Assembly: GCA_903838675.1 (NCBI GenBank)
Contig: CAILZI010000083.1
Coordinates: 56,137-120,136, forward strand
Length of the DNA stretch: 64,000 bases
Origin: an uncultured Verrucomicrobiota bacterium
GTDB lineage: Bacteria > Verrucomicrobiota > Verrucomicrobiia > Verrucomicrobiales > Verrucomicrobiaceae
Direction: 5' to 3'
Numbering within the stretch: position 1 is the stretch's first letter; the number at the start of each line of letters is the position of its first letter. The position numbers were made by a program, and so were the translations under genes. Below, piece after piece: positions 26,920 to 36,835 of the stretch. The notes below the pieces were generated by a model. That model saw only the letters and a list, made by a program, of their open reading frames with translations. It made no database searches and was not told the origin of the DNA.

Positions 26920-28053
26920 TTACTCCGCCACCTGCAGCACCTGCTCCAAACCACCCGCCATCAGATCGTGCTGCCAGCTCATGAGATGACTGGAAGGATT
27001 GCCGTCCACGACGAGTTCCTCCAGAGTCGCCCGTGATCCAAGCAGCGAAGGCTCGATCTCAAGCTCCAGCGCCACTTTTTCACGATGGGCGCATAGCTTG
27101 TCGATCTGGTCCCGCTGCGCGTCACTGAGGCGGCCTTTGGTCTTCTTGGCACGCTGCGGCCAGTCGGCTGCGGTGGATGCCATGATCGCGGCCACAATGT
27201 CGAAAAACTCTTTCTTCCAGCGCGGACGCCAGCCATTCGGCGGATTCAGCGGCTGGCCGGCTTCGAACTGCTCGGCATAGGCCACCATCTGCTTGTTGGA
27301 CATGATCTTGAAGCAGGGCGTGTCACGCTCTTTCGCGATGCCTTCACGCCATTCCCACATGCCTTTAAGAATGGCCAGCCCTTTCGGGTGCAGCCGGCCA
27401 CAGCCCTGCACACGCCACGGATCCTCGCGCGCCACGTTGTCACGCGCAGCGACATCTTCCTGCAACGAACGGCAGCTTTGATGAAACCAGTCTTCACGTC
27501 CCTTCGCCTTGAGGTCAGCGACAAATTTATCAGCAATCGGCAGCAGATAGCGCACATCATCCACCGCATACGAAAGCATGTTGGGCGGCAACGGCCGGCG
27601 GCTCCAGTCAGCCTTTTGCGATGCTTTGCAAAGATCCAGATCAAAGGCGTTTTTCACCAGCGCCGCGAGGCCAAACTGGCGTGCGCCCAGCAGACGCGCA
27701 GCGATCTGCGTGTCCCGAATCACTTTCGGATTCCAGTCATAGGTGCGCCGCAGCATCGTCAGGTCGTAGTCGGCCCCGTGAAACCACAGTTCATGCGCGT
27801 CCAGCAGTTCTAGCAGAGGTGTCACATCCGAGATGGCCAGCGGATCCACCAGCGCATAGCGTCCCGCGCAGTTCACCTGCAGCAGGCAAAGCTTCTCATG
27901 GTAGTGGTGCAGGCTGTCTGCCTCGGTGTCCAGGCAGCAGCGCTTGTCAGGGCTTTCTGCCAGCCAGGTTCGCATCTTGCCGACCCATTCGTTGAGATGC
28001 TCCGGTGTGTCGATGAACTCGTAGTCCTTCGGTGTTGATCCTTCCTCGTTCAT
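26920..28053 (-). CDS. rnd: Ribonuclease D
   Basis: 377 residues. A DEDDy-type 3'-5' exoribonuclease that trims tRNA precursors and other RNAs. Exonuclease domain about residues 10-185: motif I CLDTEADSL, motif II FHGADYDLTMLRR and motif III SYAVDDVRYLL with the catalytic Tyr. A helical HRDC-type region follows (about 215-295). Length matches RNase D (about 375). It is the last gene of coaE-rho-rnd; its start overlaps the rho stop by four bases. Confidence 0.92.
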   Translation of the reverse strand: MNEEGSTPKDYEFIDTPEHLNEWVGKMRTWLAESPDKRCCLDTEADSLHHYHEKLCLLQVNCAGRYALVDPLAISDVTPLLELLDAHELWFHGADYDLTMLRRTYDWNPKVIRDTQIAARLLGARQFGLAALVKNAFDLDLCKASQKADWSRRPLPPNMLSYAVDDVRYLLPIADKFVADLKAKGREDWFHQSCRSLQEDVAARDNVAREDPWRVQGCGRLHPKGLAILKGMWEWREGIAKERDTPCFKIMSNKQMVAYAEQFEAGQPLNPPNGWRPRWKKEFFDIVAAIMASTAADWPQRAKKTKGRLSDAQRDQIDKLCAHREKVALELEIEPSLLGSRATLEELVVDGNPSSHLMSWQHDLMAGGLEQVLQVAE

Positions 28054-29516
28054 TTCAGGCCCATGAGGAGGATTTCCGCATTGTTGCTGGTGCGGTTGAT
28101 GTTGCGGATAAGCATCTCAAGTGCCTCGACTGCAGGCACAGCAGCAAGCTGTTTGCGAACCTGGGTGATGCGCCGGAATTCGTCAGGATGGTAGAGCAGG
28201 TCGTCACGACGCGTGCCCGATTTGAGCAGATGCAGCGCAGGATAGATCCGGCGCTCGGAAATTTCACGGTCCAGTGTGGCCTCCATGTTCCCGGTGCCCT
28301 TGAATTCCTCAAAGATCACTTCATCCATTCGGCTCTCTGTTTCGATCAGCGCCGTGGCAATGATCGTCAGGCTTCCGCCTTCCTCCACATTGCGGGCAGA
28401 ACCGAAGAACTTTTTGGGCTTTTGCAGCGCCTTGGTGCCGACGCCCCCCGCCATGTAGGCTCCACCCTTGCTGCCTTGGGAGGAGTTGTAGCCACGGGCC
28501 AGACGTGTGATGCTGTCCAGCAGGATGACCACATCCTTTTTCATTTCCACCAGACGGCAGGCGCGCTCGCGCACAATCTCAGCCACCTGGCTGTGGCGCT
28601 TCGGACTCTCGTCAAACGTGGAGCTGTAAATCTCGCAGCCGTTCACCGTTTCTTCGAAATCGGTCACTTCCTCAGGCCGCTCGTCCAGCAGCAGCACGAT
28701 GAGCGTGATCTCCTTGTGATTCTGCGAAATGGATTTGGCGATGTCCTTCAGGATCACCGTCTTGCCCGAACGCGGCGGCGCGCAGATAAGGCCGCGCTGA
28801 CCTTTGCCTAGCGGTGCCACGATGTCGAGAATGCGGGAACTGACCGCGCAGGGCTTCGCGGTCTCAAGAATGATGCGTTTGTTCGGAAAGGTGGCCGTAA
28901 GCTTGTCGAAGTCTGTGGGGGTCTCCCATTTGTCGATGGTAATCCCTTCGACTTCCGTGATGCGATCGATCGCCAGGTACTTGTCCCGGTCCTTGGGGGC
29001 CTTGGCAATCCCTGCGATTTTCTGGCTGGGACGCAGATTGAACTTCCGGACCAGAAACAAAGGCACAAACACATCCTCCGGCAAGGGGGTGAAACTGTAC
29101 TTCGGATACCGGATGAGCCCGTAGTTGTCCGTGCCGATCTCCAGCACTCCCTCCACCTTGAGGCGGGTTTTGTGCTCCGCCATCCACGAACAAAGGTCGT
29201 AAATAAGCTGATGCTTCGTGCGGCTGGCGTTCAGGCGGAAACCCACTTTCTCTGCAAGTTCCAGCAGCTCTGCGAGCGAGGAATTCTGCAGTTCATTGAT
29301 GGAAACCTCCTCAGGAAACGGTGGCTGCGCGCCATCCGTCTTCGGCGCTTCAGCGGGCTGCTCAAGAGCTTCTGCGGGCGGTTGCGGGGGAGGTGCGCTT
29401 TCCGGCTGCTGCTCAGAATTCTCCAACGTAGGAGTGGCAACAGCGATGGTTTCCGACACTGGGGCGGCGGGGGGGGCCGCAACCATGGCGGGGGATTCGG
29501 TAGATAGATCGTTCAT
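28050..29516 (-). CDS. rho: Transcription termination factor Rho
   Basis: 488 residues. An RNA-dependent hexameric ATPase that terminates transcription. A Pro/Ala/Glu-rich extension (about 1-68) is followed by the Rho N-terminal domain, the cold-shock-like RNA-binding domain ([18 protein letters not shown], about 118-135), and the ATPase core: Walker [27 protein letters not shown], Walker [18 protein letters not shown], and the loop with [20 protein letters not shown]. The extension makes it longer than E. coli Rho (419). Overlaps coaE and rnd by four bases each. Confidence 0.97.
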   Translation of the reverse strand: MNDLSTESPAMVAAPPAAPVSETIAVATPTLENSEQQPESAPPPQPPAEALEQPAEAPKTDGAQPPFPEEVSINELQNSSLAELLELAEKVGFRLNASRTKHQLIYDLCSWMAEHKTRLKVEGVLEIGTDNYGLIRYPKYSFTPLPEDVFVPLFLVRKFNLRPSQKIAGIAKAPKDRDKYLAIDRITEVEGITIDKWETPTDFDKLTATFPNKRIILETAKPCAVSSRILDIVAPLGKGQRGLICAPPRSGKTVILKDIAKSISQNHKEITLIVLLLDERPEEVTDFEETVNGCEIYSSTFDESPKRHSQVAEIVRERACRLVEMKKDVVILLDSITRLARGYNSSQGSKGGAYMAGGVGTKALQKPKKFFGSARNVEEGGSLTIIATALIETESRMDEVIFEEFKGTGNMEATLDREISERRIYPALHLLKSGTRRDDLLYHPDEFRRITQVRKQLAAVPAVEALEMLIRNINRTSNNAEILLMGLK

Positions 29517-30115
29517 GCTTGCAAGAGTGGACTTGCCAGCGTCAGCACTTGGGCTTCAAGAGAGGCCAGAGAACCATCATTCCAAATGACGGCATCTGCT
29601 CTTTCGACCTTGGCTTCGATGGGCCATTGGGCCTCCAGGAACTTGTGAACGGTCTGTTCGTCGAGTCCCCGGGTTTCCATCATCCGCCTGACTTGCACCG
29701 ACCGGCTGGAAGCCACCACGATGACAAAGTCTGCTGAAACTGTACTTCCAATCTCATAGTGGAGGGGGACTTCCGCAAGGAAAAGATTCGCCCCGGCCTT
29801 TTCGGCCTCCTCTCGGGCCTGTTCAAGAGCTGCGAGCACCGGGGGGTGCAGCACGCCCTCCAGCTTTTTGCGCAAAATGGCATCCGGCAGCACCACTTCT
29901 CGCAGCCACTGACGGTTGATCCCGCCAGGATTAGCCAGAACCGGAGAGCCAAATATGGCCGCCAGTTCCTTGATCGTTGATTCACGCTTCATGACCTCCG
30001 CCACCATCTCATCGGCTGAAAAGTAACGGTGCGGCAAGGACAACTGCTGCTGCAACAACGCAGCCATTGAGCTTTTGCCACAGCCTGCTCCGCCGGTGAT
30101 CAACCAAGATTTCAT
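29513..30115 (-). CDS. coaE: Dephospho-CoA kinase
   Basis: 200 residues from ATG 30115, chosen because the P-loop then begins at residue 6 as usual in CoaE. It catalyses the last step of coenzyme A synthesis. Motifs: P-loop TGGAGCGKSS, FSADEMV (substrate Asp), VVLPDAIL region and LFLAEVPLHYEIG. Note GGAGCGKS instead of the usual GGIGSGKS. First gene of coaE-rho-rnd; its stop overlaps the rho start. The pairing with rho matches other bacteria. Confidence 0.88.
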   Translation of the reverse strand: MKSWLITGGAGCGKSSMAALLQQQLSLPHRYFSADEMVAEVMKRESTIKELAAIFGSPVLANPGGINRQWLREVVLPDAILRKKLEGVLHPPVLAALEQAREEAEKAGANLFLAEVPLHYEIGSTVSADFVIVVASSRSVQVRRMMETRGLDEQTVHKFLEAQWPIEAKVERADAVIWNDGSLASLEAQVLTLASPLLQA

Positions 30116-30159
30116 CAAAGTAAATGGCCGGTGCATGGCCCGGCTGCAATCGTAAGTCA

Positions 30160-30201
30160 CTAAAAACACAGCAGGCAGGATGCTCGACGCAATCCTGCCT
30201 G
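30160..30201 (-). terminator. Intrinsic terminator of the pilus-like operon
   Basis: A 10-bp perfect stem, CAGGCAGGAT (30172-30181) with ATCCTGCCTG (30192-30201). On the minus strand it is followed by a T-rich tract (TGTTTTTA). It lies just after the secretin stop codon at 30233 and before coaE. Confidence 0.85.
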
Positions 30202-30232
30202 ACGTGGTTAATTAAAGATGTGATTGAGACTC

Positions 30233-32887
30233 TTAAGGAGCCACTGGCGGCAGGAGCGCATTAGGTGCGCCAGGACCGGCGGCATCTGCTGCTGCAGTTG
30301 CTTGAGTGGCGTTGGCTGGCTTGATCCGCTGACCCGAGGGGTCGATCAAATGGGCCGTAACAAAGATCATCAGGTTGCGCTTGTAGTGCTGCTCAGACTC
30401 ACTCTTGAACAGGCGACCAATGAAGGGCAGATCGCCAAGGATCGGCACTTTGTCCTGCACATCCTGCACGTCTTCGCGGATCAGGCCGCCCAGTCCCACT
30501 GTCTGCCCATCCCAGATGGAAACACCAGTAGTCACTTTACGCACCGAGAACACCGGCTGGTTGATGATGTTCGGAGTGATCAGACGTTCTGGCTGTTGCA
30601 GCGGCACGTAGCCAATCGTGCCGGTGGAGAGCTGAATCGGCAGCACCGACTGACTCGAAGGCGACATAATCGGCGAACCGTAGTTGATGAAGCCGTCAAA
30701 TTCCACCACTTCCGGGGCGAGGGTCAGCTCAATCGTGTTGCCATCGGCACCCACGGTGGGCTCAGCCTCAAGACGCACACCGGTCTGGCGCATTTCGAAG
30801 GCCGTCGGGGTCGTCGGCGTGGCGATCTGCTGGCCACCACCACCACCACCACCAACATTCAGACCACCACCGCCCTGAGGAAGACGCGGAGGATCAAATT
30901 CCGTTGGGTAGATAAACTCGCGCGTCACTTCCATGGTCGCACGTGTGCCGCTCTTCGTTGTCACACTCGGGGCGCTCATCAAATCCACGCCCTTTTTCTG
31001 GCTCAGACCGCGAATCACGCTCTGGAATGCTGGATCAGAAAAGATGCCTGACACGGAGAAGATGCCCGGAGCCACGTTAGTGGCGGCTGTGGTCGAACCC
31101 GTGGTAAGCAGGTTGTCGATGCTGCTGTTACCGATGGCGTAGCCACCGCTGCGATTACCTGATGTGATCGGTCCACCAGCGTAGGGGAATTGGCTTTGGC
31201 CAATGCCAGTGGCTGCATTGATGGTGTTAGGATTGACGGCACCCAGCGGGATCGGGCCTGCAAAGGCACCAGCCACTGGAATGTTGGGGAACACCTGCTC
31301 GCCACCGACCACATAACCAGGAGTCGCCAGATTTGAGCCGACTGGGTAGTTGGCGGCGTTATACGGAGTGCTATTGCCAGCGCTGCCACCGCCGAACATG
31401 AGGTTGCCCACGCCGACTCCGCCAAGGAGCCAGTCAAAGCCGAGTTCCTCGGTGTTTTTCTGGGTCACTTCGACAAACTTGGAAGTGATGACCACCATTT
31501 TGGGAGCCAGTTTGGTGATGGATTCCACATAGGCTTCCACCAGATCCAAGTTGGGCTGTGTGTTTCTGACCACCAATTGTGAGTTGGCAGGGTTGTAACT
31601 TGCCGAGGCCCCCTCTGGGAACACGATCCCCGAGGCTTCAAGAATCTGGCGGGCTGTTTTTCTGGTGATCAGACCACCGCCACCACCGCCAGGTGCAGCT
31701 GCACCAGCTGCAAAGGGATCTGCAGCGGCCGCAGGAGCGGCACCACCACCACCAGCATCACCACCGCCCGAGCTCAGGAAATCCGGCGGGACGCGATAGC
31801 TGCGGGTATACTGCTCACTCGCATTTTCGGAAAGAGGCACCACCAGAACGGCGTGGGCTTCCACCTTGTATTTCATCTGCGCCAGTTCCGTCACGTAGCG
31901 CAGCGCCTCAGCCATCGGCACATCCTTCAAATCAAGGCTGATGGAAGCATTGCTTGGCGCGTCACCCGTGCGGAGAATGATGTTGACGCCCTTGACTCCG
32001 GTTTTGTCAGTGAAGGTGTCCAAATCACGGCTTTTGACACGCAGGTATTCAATGGCCTCTTCAATCGTGGCACCTTCAAATTGCACCGTCGGGAAAATGA
32101 TCTTGTTCATTTTCTCGGTCAAATAAGCACCCGGGCTGCGTCCCAAGCCATAGTCAAAGCTGACAGACGCTCCCTGCACCGGAACCTTGTCCTCCCAGGC
32201 CTCCGTCACCTGCGCCAGCATTTTGGCGCGCTGATGATCGTAAGCTGTCTTGAAATAGGCCTGGCGCTTGCGCTCGGCATTCTCCATGCCGCGGCGGGCG
32301 GCGCTGTTGTAGGGGTCAGTCCGCAGCACATCCTGATACTGTGAAATGGCAGCGTCGTAGTTGCCAAGTTCAATGGAGCTGTTTCCAAGCAGAAGCCCCG
32401 CCTGAACTTTGCCCACGTTGGTCACGTGCTCGGCGGTGAGCGCTGGCGGCCAGCGGTCCGGATCTTCCAGCTGCTTCAAGAAACCCGTGGCACCTTTATG
32501 TCCTGGAATATACACCAGGGCACCTTCCAGCAATTGCCGGGCCTCTTTATAATTGCCTGCCTTCGCACGCTCTTGCGCAACCGTGACGCTGCAGTCAGCA
32601 TACTTGAGCTGGGCCAGATCCAGCCAGTCACGGGTCAGGGGCGCATTGGGCAGGGAATCGATGGCGGCTTTGTAGGAGCTAAGCGCACCATCGTAATCCC
32701 CCTCGCTGAACATTTTGTCACCACGATCCATGGCGGTGCGCGCATCTTCAATTCGGGCATAGCGGCGTGCGATTTCGCGAGTGGCCATTCCAGAAACGGT
32801 GCTTTGACTTTGAGCCATGATCGAAGGCGTGGCCGCAGACAAAACGAGAAGGGAAAGGTTGAACACCAGACGGGAGTGATGGGTCAT
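30233..32887 (-). CDS. TPR-containing secretin of a pilus-like system (Amuc_1098/PilQ-like)
   Basis: 884 residues from ATG 32887, which leads into a signal peptide (LSLLVLSAATPSIMA). TPR-like repeats fill about 40-190 (EGDYDGALSSYKAAID, GNYDAAISQYQDVLRTDP). A secretin N-type domain lies about 255-355. Gly/Ala-rich linkers at about 380-415 and near 680 separate this from the secretin core (about 420-850) with TARQILEASGIVFP, SAPSVTTKSGTRATME, EPTVGADGNTIELTLAPE and TTGVSIWDGQTVGLGGLI, ending at LPFIGRLF. It would form the outer-membrane channel. Last gene of the five-gene operon. Confidence 0.88.
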   Translation of the reverse strand: MTHHSRLVFNLSLLVLSAATPSIMAQSQSTVSGMATREIARRYARIEDARTAMDRGDKMFSEGDYDGALSSYKAAIDSLPNAPLTRDWLDLAQLKYADCSVTVAQERAKAGNYKEARQLLEGALVYIPGHKGATGFLKQLEDPDRWPPALTAEHVTNVGKVQAGLLLGNSSIELGNYDAAISQYQDVLRTDPYNSAARRGMENAERKRQAYFKTAYDHQRAKMLAQVTEAWEDKVPVQGASVSFDYGLGRSPGAYLTEKMNKIIFPTVQFEGATIEEAIEYLRVKSRDLDTFTDKTGVKGVNIILRTGDAPSNASISLDLKDVPMAEALRYVTELAQMKYKVEAHAVLVVPLSENASEQYTRSYRVPPDFLSSGGGDAGGGGAAPAAAADPFAAGAAAPGGGGGGLITRKTARQILEASGIVFPEGASASYNPANSQLVVRNTQPNLDLVEAYVESITKLAPKMVVITSKFVEVTQKNTEELGFDWLLGGVGVGNLMFGGGSAGNSTPYNAANYPVGSNLATPGYVVGGEQVFPNIPVAGAFAGPIPLGAVNPNTINAATGIGQSQFPYAGGPITSGNRSGGYAIGNSSIDNLLTTGSTTAATNVAPGIFSVSGIFSDPAFQSVIRGLSQKKGVDLMSAPSVTTKSGTRATMEVTREFIYPTEFDPPRLPQGGGGLNVGGGGGGGQQIATPTTPTAFEMRQTGVRLEAEPTVGADGNTIELTLAPEVVEFDGFINYGSPIMSPSSQSVLPIQLSTGTIGYVPLQQPERLITPNIINQPVFSVRKVTTGVSIWDGQTVGLGGLIREDVQDVQDKVPILGDLPFIGRLFKSESEQHYKRNLMIFVTAHLIDPSGQRIKPANATQATAAADAAGPGAPNALLPPVAP

Positions 32888-32987
32888 AGGGCAGACTGAC
32901 AATATTTTGTGGTAAAGAGAGATTACTAACAGAAGAGGGCGAACTTTGGCGAGTTAATTTTTCAGCCGGGTGAAAATAGCGAGGGGC

Positions 32988-33986
32988 TCAGCCCTGTTTA
33001 ATTTCAATTGTTTCCTTCGCGGGTTTTCCATCGGCACCAACAGGTGAAATGATGGCTTTGGTTTCTTCCAAGGTACGAATGTAGAACGTCTTGCCGAGGC
33101 CGGGAAGCTGGAAAGTGCCCCCTTCAATGACTCCCCCGGAGATCGTCCGGCGCTTTTTCCAGCGAAATTCAAATTCTGCCTCGTAATCGGCCAGATTCTT
33201 CTCCTCGCCCTCCTTCAGTTCAAATTCCTTCTTGGTCGACAAATCATACATTGTCAGGATGAAAATTTCCTTGGGGCCAAATTTCGTTTGGGCGGTTTCT
33301 TTGCGGTGGGAGAGAATTTTGAAGCGAAGCGTGCCTTTGTCGAAGCCAAATTCTTCGTTGACCGGCTTGAAGACGCTGCCCCTGCTCGGCACCGAACGCG
33401 TGATTTGGAAGGTCGTGCCGTCACTGCCGCCTTTCAACATCAGGATGTAGTCATGGCTGATGCGCTTGGTCAGGAACAGTTTGTTCGTATACGGCGGCAG
33501 GGAGTTCGCATCCCGGGGGTCCGTCTTGGCATTGAACTCTTCCAGGTTGGAAAACCCGTCGCTGTCCGCATCTAGATCCCCCACATTGGGAGAGAAGATG
33601 CCAGGAAGCTGCTCTTCCGGCGGACTTTTGGTCTTGTCTCCGGTGAGGAAAATGTTGGTCATCGGCTCACGGAACTTGGGCTCCGGCAGCAGGAGGTCGA
33701 ACAGCTTCGAGTCCTTCATCACCAGCATCACGGACTTGTTCAAAGGCACCGCCTTCTCATTTCGCACCGGGGAAAGCCATGAATACTTTTTCTTCATGGT
33801 TTCAGTGGCGTCGATCACCTTCTGGCTGGCGGGTGCATTCAAGTCATTCTTGGAGAACCCCTGCTGCAGGGTCAGACTCTCCTCAAATCCTTGCGACTCG
33901 AGGATCAGAAACACTGCCACTCCGATTGCGAGGAGGGAGGAAATGATCAGTATGGTTTTTTCGTAGTTGCCCTGTCTGTTCTGCAT
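32988..33986 (-). CDS. Membrane-anchored protein of the pilus-like locus (Amuc_1099-like position)
   Basis: 332 residues with one N-terminal membrane segment (TILIISSLLAIGVAVFLIL) and the rest predicted periplasmic. A short acidic calcium-type motif, DLDADSDGFSNLEE (about residues 137-150), resembles thrombospondin type 3/dockerin loops. Beta-rich stretches follow, with repeated F-x-I/F patterns and RTLEETKAIISP at the end. No enzyme motif. Position between the Amuc_1100-like gene and the secretin matches Amuc_1099; the assignment rests mainly on synteny. Confidence 0.72.
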   Translation of the reverse strand: MQNRQGNYEKTILIISSLLAIGVAVFLILESQGFEESLTLQQGFSKNDLNAPASQKVIDATETMKKKYSWLSPVRNEKAVPLNKSVMLVMKDSKLFDLLLPEPKFREPMTNIFLTGDKTKSPPEEQLPGIFSPNVGDLDADSDGFSNLEEFNAKTDPRDANSLPPYTNKLFLTKRISHDYILMLKGGSDGTTFQITRSVPSRGSVFKPVNEEFGFDKGTLRFKILSHRKETAQTKFGPKEIFILTMYDLSTKKEFELKEGEEKNLADYEAEFEFRWKKRRTISGGVIEGGTFQLPGLGKTFYIRTLEETKAIISPVGADGKPAKETIEIKQG

Positions 33987-34024
33987 GGTGGTGCTTTAAG
34001 GCTGCGGATTTTAATAAAGTGAGA

Positions 34025-35026
34025 TCAACGTCCGGCGGGAATCTGGGCCGTAACCCCTGCTGCGGAGTCCAAAAATTTAACCAGATCAATTTCAAGCCTG
34101 ACCTTCAGCAGCTCATTGCCAAAGACCGAGACGGCATCTGGAAACGCTGGTGCTGGCGGCTTGATCTCGTCCGAAGCGGCTTCTTCCGTTTTGGGAGTGG
34201 CTGCCTGAGCGTTTGGATCGTTTGGTGCTGGAGTTGGCAGCCTGACTTCGTTGTGCAGAGGTCCGTCCTGCATTTGGTTTTCAATACGCAGCAGGCGCAC
34301 GCTGGTAAAATAGGGCATGTCAGTCGGGTTGGTAAGACGGCTGATCAACAGCTGCAACGGCCCCTGATCCAAGGTCAAAACCACTGAAATCTGACGCTTT
34401 TCAAGAATGCCGGCAGTCGCAGCCGCCTGCCCCCGCATTCCTGCGTTGTTGTTGTTTGCCTGGGCGGTCGAAGTCGTGGCCGCCTCGACTGGCAGTTTGG
34501 AGCGCTCCAGCAGATCCACTGATTTCACCCCACACTTCATGAGCAGTTTCATCAGCTCGTCCACGGCGTCCAGATAACCGGAAAGCTCGGTGGCTTCCGC
34601 AGCGGATTTTGGCAGCTTGCTGCGGGTGTACTCTTCAAAACCAAAGCCAAATTCTGCAGGAATCTGCAATTTAGCCTCCGCGCTCGCCTTGCGAACTTCA
34701 GAGATCTTGGTTTTGAGCTTTTCTTGAAATTCGATGTCGTTGATCGGCGCAACAGGCGGCTGAAGAATAAGCACCGTTTTGCCAAGGGTGTTCACCAGCT
34801 TCGAATACTCCTCCACCGCAGCCTTTTTGTTCTGCAGATTGGCCTCCGTGGGGGCCAGCGGCGCCCCTTTCATGCCGGCCACCTGACCGCCCATGGCAAT
34901 GTAGCCATCCTTGGTTTCAGTATAAATGCTCCATGCATCAAACAGCAGATAGCCAAGGGCCAGCGCGCCGACGATGATAACGCCAAGAATGGCGGCCAGT
35001 GGTTTGTTTTCTCGTATCCAGTCCAT
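34025..35026 (-). CDS. Amuc_1100-like pilus-associated protein
   Basis: 333 residues with one N-terminal membrane segment preceded by MDWIRENKPLAAI, similar to the start of Akkermansia Amuc_1100 (WI..NKPAA). A periplasmic helical stretch follows (about 40-140) and then two PilO/PilN-like alpha/beta parts with a Thr/Ala/Asn-rich linker (about 195-215). Length is close to Amuc_1100 (317). Seven bases separate it from the PilM-PilN gene. In Akkermansia the counterpart is an abundant outer-surface protein of the pilus locus; function here is inferred from position and layout. Confidence 0.75.
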   Translation of the reverse strand: MDWIRENKPLAAILGVIIVGALALGYLLFDAWSIYTETKDGYIAMGGQVAGMKGAPLAPTEANLQNKKAAVEEYSKLVNTLGKTVLILQPPVAPINDIEFQEKLKTKISEVRKASAEAKLQIPAEFGFGFEEYTRSKLPKSAAEATELSGYLDAVDELMKLLMKCGVKSVDLLERSKLPVEAATTSTAQANNNNAGMRGQAAATAGILEKRQISVVLTLDQGPLQLLISRLTNPTDMPYFTSVRLLRIENQMQDGPLHNEVRLPTPAPNDPNAQAATPKTEEAASDEIKPPAPAFPDAVSVFGNELLKVRLEIDLVKFLDSAAGVTAQIPAGR

Positions 35027-35032
35027 GATTCT

Positions 35033-36784
35033 TTATTGAAATTGCAGAGGATTGCGCAGGGGAATTTTAATTTCGAAGTGGTAGGCGTAGCGCTCTTCAT
35101 CCACGCCGCTGTCCACCTTCACATAGGTGTCACGTTTGGCTTCAAAGTCCGGCGCGTTGAATGCGTCCAGTTTGGCCAGCTTGGCGGCAAAATCGTACAC
35201 CACCTTCTGCTCTCCTTTGTCGTTTTTACGATACAGCCCACGCAGGCGCAGCTTGTAAACCGGCGCCGTTTGCGCAGCGCCAGCGGTGGTGCTTGAAGCA
35301 GGCTTGCTGCTGTTGTCGTCACCACCCCAAAGCGCCTTCGTAATTGGCTTGTCATCCTTGAGCACTTCAATGACAGGCAGCCAGATGAGGTCATTGTCGA
35401 ACTGCTGGTTGAGGTCATTGAGCAGATGCGCCCACCAGGAGCGGTCGGTCACAGCCTGTTCCAGCTGGGTGCTGCGCAGACGGAGCTCTTCCTGCCTGGC
35501 GTCAAGCTGGCGGATTCCATCAGCCAGCCGGGTCAGCACCGCACTTTCGCCCTGCAGTTTGGCAGCACGTTCTTCAACCACCGCAGTCGCGCTCTTGAAC
35601 CAGAAAATCGAGGCACCCAAGGCCCCCATGAGGCAGAGACCGGCAAGAATCAAGGCGGGTGCACGCCGCGCTGCATCACGTGATGCAGCCAGCGCCCCGG
35701 GAACAAGCTCGATTTCACATGGGCAGGAACCCATGCCACGCAATGCCAGACCAACGAGTTCTCCAAGAGCCGGCGCATCAATCTGGGCGGCATCTGCGCT
35801 CACCCCACGGTCCGTCTGCACCCCGCGCAGCCCGTTATAAATTTCCACCGGCAGCTTCAACTTTTCCGCAAAGAATTCCGCGATGTAGCCTGCCGCCGAT
35901 CCACCACCCGCGAGGAAGACGCGCTTGGGTGCGCTGCCCCCCTGCTGGCTGCGGTAAAAGGTGATCGTGCGCATGATCTCGGCGTGGAGCCGCGTCATCG
36001 AATTGCGCATCACCTTGGACATGGCGTTGACGCCTTCATCCGGGTGGTCCTCCACCGCACCACCCAGGGCCACGAAACCCTGGGCACGCTTCTGACGCTC
36101 CGCCTCAGCGAAGGGAATGCCGAATTCCTTGGCGATCGCATTGGTGACTGCGGCACCGCCCACCAGAAGATTGCGGGTGAAAAAGCGGTCTCCTTCCACA
36201 AACACCAGGTTGGTTGAGCGGGCGCCCATGTCCACAATCAGGGCAGGCTCGTCAACATCGGGATAGCTGTAACGAAATGCATTGTAGAGCGCCAGCGGCC
36301 CCACATCCATCCCAACCACTTTGACGCCGCAGGCAGCCACTTCCTGATGCATCTCGTTCAGCGGCTCGCATTTGATCGCGGCCAGCACCACTTCGATTTC
36401 ACCCAGATCCGACTTGGTGACCACCTCGTAGTCCCAGGAAACTTCGTCCAGCTGCCATGGCACATTCTGCCGCGCTTCAAACTCAACGATCTGCGCCAGC
36501 TTGTCCCCCTGCACGGGCGGCAGCTTCACAAAACGGCTGAACACAGGATGCCCCGGAACGGAGCACCATGTCTTTTGCCCCTTGATCTTCACCTTGGCGA
36601 CGAGTTCCTGCAGCGCTGTCTTCAGCTGGGGCAGGCGGTTGACGTCCACCGAAGGATCGCCATCCAATTCAACAATTTCATACCGCTTCAGGATAAGGTC
36701 TCCCCCCGGCGTCTTGCCAAAGAATGCTCCACTGACACGTTGGGAGCCGAGACTGATGACTGCAATGCTAGTTGGGTCTGCCAT
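35033..36784 (-). CDS. PilM-PilN-like fusion protein
   Basis: 583 residues. The first 360 are a PilM-type actin-like ATPase: SLGSQRVSGAFF phosphate loop, ALIVDMGARSTNLVFVEG, RKRAQGF-type connecting region and VFLAGGGSAAGYIAEFFAE. After that comes one membrane segment (about 378-397, ALILAGLCLMGALGASIFWF), a coiled-coil (about 400-440, ERAAKLQGESAVLTRLADGIRQLDARQEEL) and a beta-rich periplasmic end, the layout of PilN. In most type IV pilus systems PilM and PilN are separate proteins. Second gene of the operon. Confidence 0.88.
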   Translation of the reverse strand: MADPTSIAVISLGSQRVSGAFFGKTPGGDLILKRYEIVELDGDPSVDVNRLPQLKTALQELVAKVKIKGQKTWCSVPGHPVFSRFVKLPPVQGDKLAQIVEFEARQNVPWQLDEVSWDYEVVTKSDLGEIEVVLAAIKCEPLNEMHQEVAACGVKVVGMDVGPLALYNAFRYSYPDVDEPALIVDMGARSTNLVFVEGDRFFTRNLLVGGAAVTNAIAKEFGIPFAEAERQKRAQGFVALGGAVEDHPDEGVNAMSKVMRNSMTRLHAEIMRTITFYRSQQGGSAPKRVFLAGGGSAAGYIAEFFAEKLKLPVEIYNGLRGVQTDRGVSADAAQIDAPALGELVGLALRGMGSCPCEIELVPGALAASRDAARRAPALILAGLCLMGALGASIFWFKSATAVVEERAAKLQGESAVLTRLADGIRQLDARQEELRLRSTQLEQAVTDRSWWAHLLNDLNQQFDNDLIWLPVIEVLKDDKPITKALWGGDDNSSKPASSTTAGAAQTAPVYKLRLRGLYRKNDKGEQKVVYDFAAKLAKLDAFNAPDFEAKRDTYVKVDSGVDEERYAYHFEIKIPLRNPLQFQ

Positions 36785-36835
36785 GCTGGGGAGGGTTTAT
36801 ATCACTGATATGTTGAGTGCTTGCGGCGGGACGGC